From: Leptolyngbya sp. FACHB-261
GTDB taxonomy: Bacteria; Cyanobacteriota; Cyanobacteriia; FACHB-261
Assembly: GCF_014696065.1 (NCBI RefSeq)
Contig: NZ_JACJPL010000031.1
Span: 186,001 to 250,000, forward strand
Direction: 5' to 3'
DNA: 64,000 nucleotides
This document shows positions 57,313-64,000 of this stretch, in pieces. Both the position numbers and the translations under genes were made by a program. The notes beneath the pieces were generated by a model. It was given only the letters and a program-made list of their open reading frames with translations. It was not told the origin of the DNA and did not search any database. Every line of letters begins with the position of its first letter. Position 1 is the first letter of the stretch.

Positions 57313-57714
57313 ATGTTTAAAACTCTGGTCAGCAGATTCAAAGTCGTAGCCTTGATGGCCGTCCTGATTCTGGGCATCCTAGGCCTAACTCCTGGTGCTG
57401 CTAAAGCTGACACTGTTGAAGTTCTGATGGGTTCTAAGAAGGGCTCTTTGGTATTTGAACCCGCCACAGTGACGATCAAAGCTGGCGATACGATCAAGTG
57501 GGTCAACAACATTGCCTACCCCCACAACGTGGTTTTCGACAAGGTTCCCGGCAACGATAAAACGTTAGCGTCCGAGCTTTCCCACAAGGGCCTGTTGAAC
57601 GCTCCGAAGCAAACCTACGAAAAGACTTTCGACGTTCCTGCTGGTGAGTACACCTACTACTGCACCCCCCACCGTGGCGCTGGCATGGTCGGTAAGATTG
57701 TAGTTGAAGGCTAA
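57313..57714 (+). CDS. petE: Plastocyanin
   Basis: A 133-residue precursor of the lumenal blue copper protein that carries electrons from cytochrome b6f to photosystem I. A signal peptide ([20 protein letters not shown], cleaved after AKA near residue 32) precedes the mature domain. Copper ligands are present: His in [12 protein letters not shown], and Cys, His, Met in [14 protein letters not shown]. The start at ATG 57313 is 108 bases after an alternative in-frame ATG and gives the normal signal length. Its promoter region contains the palindrome at 57197. A strong terminator follows at 57748. Confidence 0.98.
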   Translation: MFKTLVSRFKVVALMAVLILGILGLTPGAAKADTVEVLMGSKKGSLVFEPATVTIKAGDTIKWVNNIAYPHNVVFDKVPGNDKTLASELSHKGLLNAPKQTYEKTFDVPAGEYTYYCTPHRGAGMVGKIVVEG

Positions 57715-57747
57715 TCTCGCAGCCGTCTAAACTCATTCAACTGATGC

Positions 57748-57773
57748 AAAAGCCTCCCCAAGGGGAGGCTTTT
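57748..57773 (+). terminator. Rho-independent terminator of petE
   Basis: AAAAGCCTCCCC-A-AGGGGAGGCTTTT is a strong stem with A and U tracts on both sides, 34 bases after the petE stop. The symmetry would let it act on both strands. It is the clearest intrinsic terminator in the window. Confidence 0.9.
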
Positions 57774-57919
57774 GTATGGCTATTGGGTTTCGTGAAGTGG
57801 GTGTTGAAACCAGCAATCTAATGGGATTTGATGGCGCGATCTTGTTGCTCGCTCTGGCCATTCGCGTAACAATGAAGAAGTGTAATGAACAGAGTATTTT
57901 TTCGTAACCTTTATTAAAA

Positions 57920-59257
57920 ATGACCTCGCTGCTGCCAGTCTCCGAGCCATCCATTCAACCCCAAAACCAATCTCAAAACCAGCCCCAAAACCAAATAGAG
58001 CCCCAGCAAGCAAGGCCGCAGGGGTATGACTACGACTTGGTGATTGTGGGTGGGGGCTTAGTTGGCGCAACCCTGGCCTGTGCGCTCAAAGGCTCGGGGC
58101 TCCGCATCGCTTTAGTCGAAGCTCAGATGCAATCAGCTGCCGCAGCTAGGGGGCAAGCCTATTCGATCTCCTTACTTTCAAGCCGCATTTTTCAGGGCCT
58201 AGGGCTTTGGCAGCAAATCCTACCCCAAATCACCACCTATCGTCATATCCGGTTGTCAGATGCCGACCATCCAGGTGTTGTGCATTTTCGCCCTGAAGAC
58301 TTAGGGACCGACGCCCTGGGTTATGTAGCCGAGCATCGAGTGTTGCTCACTGCGCTTCAAGAGGGCTTACAGCAGTGCCCAACCGTGAGCTGGCTATGTC
58401 CGGCTGAGGTAATCAACACCTGCTATCAAGCGGATGGGGTTGAGCTGACCTTAAAGCTGGAGAACGAGCAATGCTGCCTGCGGACCCGCTTACTGGTGGC
58501 CGCAGATGGAGCCAGGTCACAGATCCGGACCGGTGCGGGCATTGGCACTCATGGCTGGAAATACTGGCAATCTTGCATTGTGACTACGGTAAAGCCAGAG
58601 AAGCCTCACCCAGAGACAGCCTATGAACGGTTCTGGCCGAGCGGCCCTTTTGCCATCCTGCCCTTGCCCGACAGTCGTTGCCAAATCGTCTGGACGGCAC
58701 CCCATGCCGAAGCGAAGGCGATGGCGGCGCTGGATGATCAGCAGTTTTTGGCAGAACTGAGCCGCCGCTATGGCTCTCAAATGGGCCAGCTAACGTTGGC
58801 CGGGGGCCGAGTGCTGTTTCCTGTGCAACTGATGCACAGCAACCGATACACACAGCCTCGCTTGGCCCTGATTGGCGATGCCGCTCACTGCTGTCATCCG
58901 GTGGGAGGCCAGGGCGTGAATATGGGGATTCGGGACGCTGCCGCATTGGCCCAAGTGCTGCAAGCAGCCCATCAACAGGGCGAAGATATTGGCGATTGGC
59001 GCGTCCTCAAACGCTACGAGCGCTGGCGCAAACTAGAAAATCTAGCGATTCTAGGCTTCACCGACCTGCTCGATCGCTGTTTTTCCAATCAATGGCTGCC
59101 TCTGGTTGGGCTACGCCGAGTTGCGCTCTGGCTCTTGCGGACGGTTCGACCGTTGAAAGTCTACGCGCTGCAATTGATGACTGGCCTGCGCGGTAGACCT
59201 CCAGAACTAGCCGCTAACGCAGGCAGGGTTCAGCAGTGGCCGGTAGCTCAACGGTGA
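57920..59257 (+). CDS. UbiH/UbiF-like FAD-dependent monooxygenase
   Basis: A 445-residue flavoprotein hydroxylase of the UbiH/COQ6 type. The Gln/Asn-rich N-terminus (about 35 residues) is followed by the FAD motif DLVIVGGGLVGATLA (about 40-54), the DG-like VAADGARSQIR (about 190-200) and GDAAHCCHPVGGQGVNMGI (about 315-333). Such enzymes hydroxylate quinone precursors; in cyanobacteria a relative is thought to act in plastoquinone or another prenylquinone pathway. The role here is inference. The 3' end overlaps the convergent histidine-kinase gene by 44 bases. Confidence 0.9.
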   Translation: MTSLLPVSEPSIQPQNQSQNQPQNQIEPQQARPQGYDYDLVIVGGGLVGATLACALKGSGLRIALVEAQMQSAAAARGQAYSISLLSSRIFQGLGLWQQILPQITTYRHIRLSDADHPGVVHFRPEDLGTDALGYVAEHRVLLTALQEGLQQCPTVSWLCPAEVINTCYQADGVELTLKLENEQCCLRTRLLVAADGARSQIRTGAGIGTHGWKYWQSCIVTTVKPEKPHPETAYERFWPSGPFAILPLPDSRCQIVWTAPHAEAKAMAALDDQQFLAELSRRYGSQMGQLTLAGGRVLFPVQLMHSNRYTQPRLALIGDAAHCCHPVGGQGVNMGIRDAAALAQVLQAAHQQGEDIGDWRVLKRYERWRKLENLAILGFTDLLDRCFSNQWLPLVGLRRVALWLLRTVRPLKVYALQLMTGLRGRPPELAANAGRVQQWPVAQR

Positions 59258-61025
59258 ATTGGGTCCAGCCGTCTCGGCTCTCGACCTGGATTTTGCCCCT
59301 TAGGTGCTCAACCAAATTCTTGACCAAAGATAGCCCCAGACCGGTTCCGCCTTGTTTCCAACGGTCAGCTTCGGGCACTCGATAGAATTTTTCAAAGATC
59401 CGGGGTAGATCGGTTGCTGGGATCTCTGCTTCGTTCGCAACGCAAAAGGCAATGGCTAAACTCGAAGTTCGATCCGTGAGTTGAGGCTGAGTAACACAGC
59501 GCACGCTCAAGGCAATTTTGCCGCCGCTAATCGTGTATTTGCAGGCATTATTGAGCAGTTCTGATAGGATTCGCGTCACACCAGCTTGGTCGGACAGCAG
59601 AGGCGGCAACTCGGGGGATAGCTCAACTTGCAGGGTTTGCTGACGAGAATTCAGGCGGGATTGAAATGCTTGCAGAATTTCTGGTAGCCATTCATCTAAA
59701 TGCAAAGTCTGCAAAGAGATCGGATAGGAATCTGCCTCCAACCGTTGCAAATCCAAGAGGTCATTAACCAGATCAACTTCCCGATTACATTCAGCTTGCA
59801 AAACGGCTAAATAGCGCGACCGTTGCTCCTGCGTCTCAGACAGCTGTAACATGCGAATTGCCATTCGGATATTGGTCAATGGCGTTCGCAGTTCGTGAGA
59901 AACCGTACTCAGGAAGTCATCTTTGAGCAGGCTCAGCTGCTGTAGTTCTTGAACTTGCTTCTGGCTTTGTTGATGGAGTTGCGCCAGCGTCTCCAACATC
60001 CGGTTGATTGCCCTAGCTAGGCTTGATAGCTCATCCTTACCCTTGACCAATACGCGTCGGTCGAGGTCGTCACTGCTGCGAATGCTTCTCACACTCGCGC
60101 TCAGCTGAGCCAAACGGGCGAGCACTAACTTCTCTAGGAGCAGTAGCGCGACACAACCAAATACTAGGCCGATGCCTAGCAGCGTCCAGAGCAAAGCCTT
60201 CTGGCTGATGCGGGCTTCCTGGTAGATTGCTCTAGGAGTGTCTACCCGCAACAATAGAGCAGGTCTGCCCTCGATATCCTCAAGCAAGGTATAGCCTGCG
60301 ATTTGGTCTTCGCTGAGTGGCTGGACGTAGGTGGAGGTGGAGGTATTGGCTAGCGAGGTCAGCGCAGCCTGGTAGTCAGGCGGTAGCGGTGATTGATCGA
60401 GCCGATGCACAGTGAGAGACAGGCGGGTGGTGTGCTCTAGCGCTTGAAGTTTAGCTTCGTTTAAGTATTGCCCTAGGATGAGAGATCCCCGAATCGGTCC
60501 CTTGCCTTCACTAGTCAGAACAGGCCGCGAGGAAACCAGCAAAATATCCTTGGGTAGCAGAATAATGCCTGAACGGTTGCTGTTTGGATCCGCATGGCGC
60601 AGGGCTGGAGGGTTGCGCTTGAGATAGGCTGGTAAATTCTGAGGCAGGGAAGTTTGTTGTTCGCGTTGCAAGTCAAAAGCCTTGCCATAAACAAGTTGTC
60701 CTGAGGAGCGGACAAACAACATCAAGTTCAACTTAAGCTTTTCAAAGGCATTGTCGTACAAATTTGACTGGATATAGTCTTCTGTGGGCTCTGCAACAAA
60801 AGCATAGGAATCATCCCACATTGACCAGTTGATATTAGAGGTGTTTAGCTCATCTAAATTATGCGAAATAGCGCTTGAGGCTCGCTCAAGGTTCATGCGC
60901 ATATTCTGCTCTTCTAATTGGTTGAAACCACTGAGCAAAATGTTGGCAGAAATGTTATACAGAACCAAGACCAGGCTAACGAGGGTAACCCCAATGATGA
61001 GCAGTGTCTTCTTGCGTAGTGTCAT
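59214..61025 (-). CDS. Membrane histidine kinase with CHASE4 domain
   Basis: A 603-residue sensor kinase: membrane span (about 7-30), periplasmic CHASE4 domain (about 40-270) with NINWSMWDDSYAFV and YIQSNLYDNAFEKLKLNLML, second span (about 278-298), HAMP linker (300-352), HisKA with the phospho-accepting His in VSHELRTPLTNIR (about 383), and HATPase (about 470-595) with LLNNACKYT, FEKFYRVPEAD and GTGLGLSLVKNL. No response regulator gene is adjacent. CHASE4 ligands are mostly unknown. The start at ATG 61025 is plausible. Confidence 0.94.
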   Translation of the reverse strand: MTLRKKTLLIIGVTLVSLVLVLYNISANILLSGFNQLEEQNMRMNLERASSAISHNLDELNTSNINWSMWDDSYAFVAEPTEDYIQSNLYDNAFEKLKLNLMLFVRSSGQLVYGKAFDLQREQQTSLPQNLPAYLKRNPPALRHADPNSNRSGIILLPKDILLVSSRPVLTSEGKGPIRGSLILGQYLNEAKLQALEHTTRLSLTVHRLDQSPLPPDYQAALTSLANTSTSTYVQPLSEDQIAGYTLLEDIEGRPALLLRVDTPRAIYQEARISQKALLWTLLGIGLVFGCVALLLLEKLVLARLAQLSASVRSIRSSDDLDRRVLVKGKDELSSLARAINRMLETLAQLHQQSQKQVQELQQLSLLKDDFLSTVSHELRTPLTNIRMAIRMLQLSETQEQRSRYLAVLQAECNREVDLVNDLLDLQRLEADSYPISLQTLHLDEWLPEILQAFQSRLNSRQQTLQVELSPELPPLLSDQAGVTRILSELLNNACKYTISGGKIALSVRCVTQPQLTDRTSSLAIAFCVANEAEIPATDLPRIFEKFYRVPEADRWKQGGTGLGLSLVKNLVEHLRGKIQVESRDGWTQFTVELPATAEPCLR

Positions 61026-61713
61026 CGAAGCTACCTACTGATCCGCTAGTCTGATTTGGGCTACTGATACCCAAGGTTCTCACTCTTCACCTTACTTCAC
61101 ATAACACTCTCTGCCAAAACTTAGAACCTCAACCCTAAAGTGTAGTTTTCTGGCAGTTTCTGACTTGCAAGTCAGGCAGAGCGAACGTTCTCGCCTAGGC
61201 ACAAGAGACTTAAGCAAAGGCAGGTTTGGCCTCGATCATAGGTTACGAGATGCTCTTGGTCCAGTGGACAAAGAGGAAGTTAAATCACGCTAAATTGCTG
61301 TTGACAAATTTTCAAGCGATCTGCTGTTTAAGTTTCGCACAGCAGATGCGGCTTAATTCAGTAGGCCCAAAACTGAGGGGCATTAAGTTTAACAGGGTTA
61401 ATCTACTTGGGAATCCGTCAAGCCCAGCAAGATTACCACGAACACTGAGTTGAGACGTCAAAGGAGCAAGCGCAGCCCTCGGCAATACTACGTAAGCAGT
61501 ATAGAAGTCAAGGTAGTTTTTACGGCAAAGCTTTTTTATCAGCTTGTTAAGCAACCGTAAATATACGGGGATATCACAAGGCTAATAAGCGTGATGACCG
61601 TATCCTCTCTGATGAGTAGCCAGAGGGCTACATGTTTACATCAGAAATAACACCGAGCCTTCATTGATAACCTTCAAGGTCCTTCAGAGCGCTGGAACAC
61701 AGCACGATACCTC
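61026..61713. other. Intergenic, no gene seen
   Basis: No frame on either strand has coding character (the best at 61312-61554 looks like chance). The only visible structure is a short inverted repeat, CTGACTTGCAAGTCAG (about 61158-61173). Promoters for the flanking divergent genes must lie here. Confidence 0.55.
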
Positions 61714-63057
61714 ATGGAAAAATTTTCTGTTCTCTATTTTGTTGAACCCATGATGGGTCTAGGTTCCCACTATTGGGCTCAAGTGCTTGCAAAGGCGCTA
61801 GTTAAGCAATACGAGAATGTTGAACTCACGGTTCTAATTGACGATTTAGTGCCTTTTAGTGTGGTGCATGACAGAATTAACTGGATAAAATTACCAGTCT
61901 GTCGGAATCAAGTTACCGAGCATGGTTCATTGAACTTCAAGCTCATTGACGAAAGCGGTCATGAGGTCGATGAGCGTTGGAAACAAGCACGGATAGATTG
62001 TGTAAGTAACGCCTTCAATACAATCAAGCCCAATGTTGTTCTCTTACATAATCATCTATCTGGTTTAGAGTGGGATAAGTTAATTGAATTTGAATATAAA
62101 ACACTCGTTGACCTGGCACATTTAGCACCGTGGGAACCACCCGTTTTGGCTTCCTCTATGGATTTTATTGATGGTTTTGAGAATCAATCTGACACTGAAG
62201 CTAAAGAATACCTTTGCAAAGTGAAAGAGGAGGTCGACTACATTCTGGTCTGCGGAGCCAGTCTCGACCTGTTCATGCAAAGTTGTCCGCTCGCTGCGCA
62301 ATTTCAGGACAAGCTAATTTTGGCTGGTTACCCTGTAGACAGCACGCCTCTACTGCCACTGGCTGAGGTTCAGGAGCCTGAGGTCATTGTTGCAGCAGGT
62401 GGTAGTGAACTGGGTAATCAGCTGTTCCGAGCCGCGATTGAAGCCTTTGGTCTAGCCCAGCGCTCCCCAAATTGCCTTTTGGGCCAGCATCCCTGGCGAC
62501 TCCTGGTCGGACCACACTTGAAGGCTGAGATGGCTGCTCTGCAAGCCATGGCCGAAGCGGTAACGACAGCGACAGGGACTCAGGGTAGGTTGATCGTGCA
62601 GCCAACTGTCAGCAGTGCTGAGTATGCCGCCCGCTTAATGCATCACTGTGTTGCCTCTGTCTCTCAGTGCGGACAAAGCACATTTGTTGATCTTGAACGA
62701 ACTGGGGTACCGGCCCTAGTTGTTCCCTACGAAGCCAACGGCATGGTGCAGGAGCAGCTTTACCGCGCCCAATTTCTTCACAATTCTGGTCGTGGCGTTC
62801 TGCTTAGAGAACAGAATTTGTCTGCCAGCAGCCTCCTAGCAGGGCTGGAACAAGCCCTGGCGATCGGCCCGAAGCGAATTGGCGTGAATCTAACTGGAGC
62901 AGAATTTGTAGCAAAATTCATTCACGACTTAGCACTCAGCAATCAGCACAGAAGTAGCTCGAGGCACTCGAGGCAAATCGACACCCATCTTCGAGCCCGC
63001 CAGCCCAGTGGGGCTAGCCAACCTCACTTCACTGACACGCCTTATCTGTACCGCTAG
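61714..63057 (+). CDS. MurG-like (GT28 C-terminal) glycosyltransferase
   Basis: A 447-residue glycosyltransferase of the GT-B fold. The start EKFSVLYFVEPMMGLGSHYW contains the glycine-rich GLGSHY acceptor/donor loop. The C-terminal half ends with VSQCGQSTFVDLERTGVPAL and VPYEANGMVQEQLYRA, the typical UDP-sugar binding region of the GT28/MurG-like family. It matches what I know as 'predicted glycosyltransferase' COG4671-like proteins, with a role in surface polysaccharide or glycolipid made likely but not proven. A polar C-terminal tail of about 45 residues is added. The gene is followed 26 bases later by the convergent phosphatase. Confidence 0.8.
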   Translation: MEKFSVLYFVEPMMGLGSHYWAQVLAKALVKQYENVELTVLIDDLVPFSVVHDRINWIKLPVCRNQVTEHGSLNFKLIDESGHEVDERWKQARIDCVSNAFNTIKPNVVLLHNHLSGLEWDKLIEFEYKTLVDLAHLAPWEPPVLASSMDFIDGFENQSDTEAKEYLCKVKEEVDYILVCGASLDLFMQSCPLAAQFQDKLILAGYPVDSTPLLPLAEVQEPEVIVAAGGSELGNQLFRAAIEAFGLAQRSPNCLLGQHPWRLLVGPHLKAEMAALQAMAEAVTTATGTQGRLIVQPTVSSAEYAARLMHHCVASVSQCGQSTFVDLERTGVPALVVPYEANGMVQEQLYRAQFLHNSGRGVLLREQNLSASSLLAGLEQALAIGPKRIGVNLTGAEFVAKFIHDLALSNQHRSSSRHSRQIDTHLRARQPSGASQPHFTDTPYLYR

Positions 63058-63082
63058 CTATAGCGTTAGCTGACTCCTCGCG

Positions 63083-63994
63083 CTACAGCTTTATGACGCC
63101 TCGGTCAAAGACACTGCCATCGGTTCCAATTGCTTCAATCTCAATCCGATCGTCATAGACTTCAAGCCCAGCAAAGCTTAAGCGTTGTGCCGAGTGAGCA
63201 GTCCAGCCTGAGCGGCCCACGGGGCGGGTACCTGCACCTGCCCCACAAATCAGGTAAGTCGTGCCATTAATGACTTGGGTCCGCTCGTAGCTGTGGTCGT
63301 GGCCATTGATATAGAGCTGAACCCGGTGCTTCTCGAACAGTGGGGTTAAGTCGCGGATAAAAGCTCGATTGACCCCGTAATGGCCCGATGAATAAACCGG
63401 ATGGTGGCCGAAGACAACTTTCCAGGGCGCAGTGCTACGGCTCAATTCTTGATCGAGCCAGGCCAGTTGCGTTCGCCAAGCGGCATTCCCATTCGTATCT
63501 AGCGCAAAAAACTGTACTGGAGCTTGAGTGAAGGTGTAGTAGCGCCCTTCCATGTTGAAGCCTGGATAGCGCAGTTGAGGTTCGCCATTCGCGGTACGGA
63601 TGTCGTGGTTGCCCAAGCAAGCCCGGAACTTGACACCTTGATTTAGCAAGGTCTCATAGGGCTGCTCAAACACAGCACTGATTTTCTCAATTTCGCCGTT
63701 GTTGTAAATATTGTCTCCAGCTAGGACCACTAAAGGGAAGGGGTTCTGAGCGTGGTAGCCAGCCATTGCTTTGGCAACAGCGTACTGCCCCTCACCACCC
63801 GTGCCTGTATCGGCGACAGCGGCAAAACGCAACTGTGGTCCTGCTGGCGTAGTTGGCACAGGCGTGGGGATAGCAGCGCTGGCAGCAGGAGGGTTTGTCT
63901 GCGAAGAACCCGCTCTAGAACGCATGCAAGCGGTGGCGGCCCCGAGTCCAGCTAGACCAGTCCAGGTGAGCAACTGACGGCGCTTTAACGGCAT
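63083..63994 (-). CDS. Purple acid (TRAP-like) metallophosphoesterase, exported
   Basis: A 303-residue phosphatase with an N-terminal twin-basic signal (MPLKRRQLLTWTG, a possible Tat or lipoprotein-like signal with a Cys at TACMRS). The calcineurin-like core has VADTGTGGEGQ (first metal Asp), LAGDNIYNNG (bridging Asp), LGNHDIR (Asn/His), FGHHPVYSSG and NGHDHSYERT. This order matches tartrate-resistant acid phosphatase (type 5). The protein should hydrolyse phosphate esters outside the cytoplasm. Start at ATG 63994 is complete, six bases from the window end. Confidence 0.9.
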   Translation of the reverse strand: MPLKRRQLLTWTGLAGLGAATACMRSRAGSSQTNPPAASAAIPTPVPTTPAGPQLRFAAVADTGTGGEGQYAVAKAMAGYHAQNPFPLVVLAGDNIYNNGEIEKISAVFEQPYETLLNQGVKFRACLGNHDIRTANGEPQLRYPGFNMEGRYYTFTQAPVQFFALDTNGNAAWRTQLAWLDQELSRSTAPWKVVFGHHPVYSSGHYGVNRAFIRDLTPLFEKHRVQLYINGHDHSYERTQVINGTTYLICGAGAGTRPVGRSGWTAHSAQRLSFAGLEVYDDRIEIEAIGTDGSVFDRGVIKL

Positions 63995-64000
63995 AACAAT

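Noticed and set aside
61312-61554. 80-residue minus-strand frame in the 61-kb gap
   Set aside because: No start signals and unlikely composition.
1-64000. tRNA or rRNA genes
   Set aside because: No T-loop GGTTCRA/acceptor pairings or rRNA stretches were found by eye.

Overview
The window is cyanobacterial chromosome, most likely from a filamentous species. The evidence is a fraC-fraD-fraE septal-junction operon, plastocyanin, a PEP-CTERM protein, cyanobacterial hypothetical families and scattered HIP1-type GCGATCGC octamers. No rRNA, tRNA, CRISPR array or integrase gene was seen.

Layout. (1) About 1-21 kb is an accessory region. I read it as an integron-like cassette cluster without an integrase (a CALIN). 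Many minus-strand genes stop inside or within about 65 bases of an attC-like site. One of these sites (10197-10256) is a textbook 60-base attC. Cargo includes a frameshifted SnoaL-like gene, HxlR-, LysR- and AraC-type regulators, four short-chain dehydrogenases, small membrane proteins, DUF2867, a relic acetyltransferase, a carbon-nitrogen hydrolase and a truncated two-gene unknown operon. Interspersed are an IS1-family element, an IS1 relic, and several copies of a repeat made of an IS5-like transposase tail, 21-bp tandem units and a conserved tail that abuts attC sites. (2) 21.5-26.2 kb holds a hairpin cluster, a small gene, a 13-unit 21-bp array, a small winged-helix gene, a 144-bp duplication and a tandem-duplicated atypical alkaline phosphatase with RTX repeats. 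(3) 26.7-35.1 kb is an exopolysaccharide operon on the minus strand (porin, TPR, BcsB, BcsA with PilZ), in which the BcsC function looks split in two. (4) 35.5-40 kb carries a coiled-coil membrane protein, two membrane-anchored pentapeptide-repeat proteins and a small membrane protein. (5) 40-54 kb is a mix of housekeeping genes (hisB, pyk, rnhA, ispD), Uma2 nucleases, a PIN toxin/antitoxin pair, acetyltransferases, an EamA transporter, a DUF4349 lipoprotein and two further 21-bp arrays. (6) 54.6-64 kb holds fraCDE, petE, a UbiH-like monooxygenase, a CHASE4 histidine kinase, a glycosyltransferase and a TRAP-like phosphatase.

The most unusual recurring structure is the set of four arrays of exactly phased 21-bp units (15.8, 22.1, 43.4 and 53.0 kb). 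Their sequences differ but the period is the same. Two sit upstream of paralogous ~105-residue winged-helix genes with hairpin clusters nearby, and two sit upstream of minus-strand helical/coiled-coil genes. The 53-kb locus has all the parts. I propose it as a candidate undescribed repeat-plus-binding-protein module; its function is not known from sequence.
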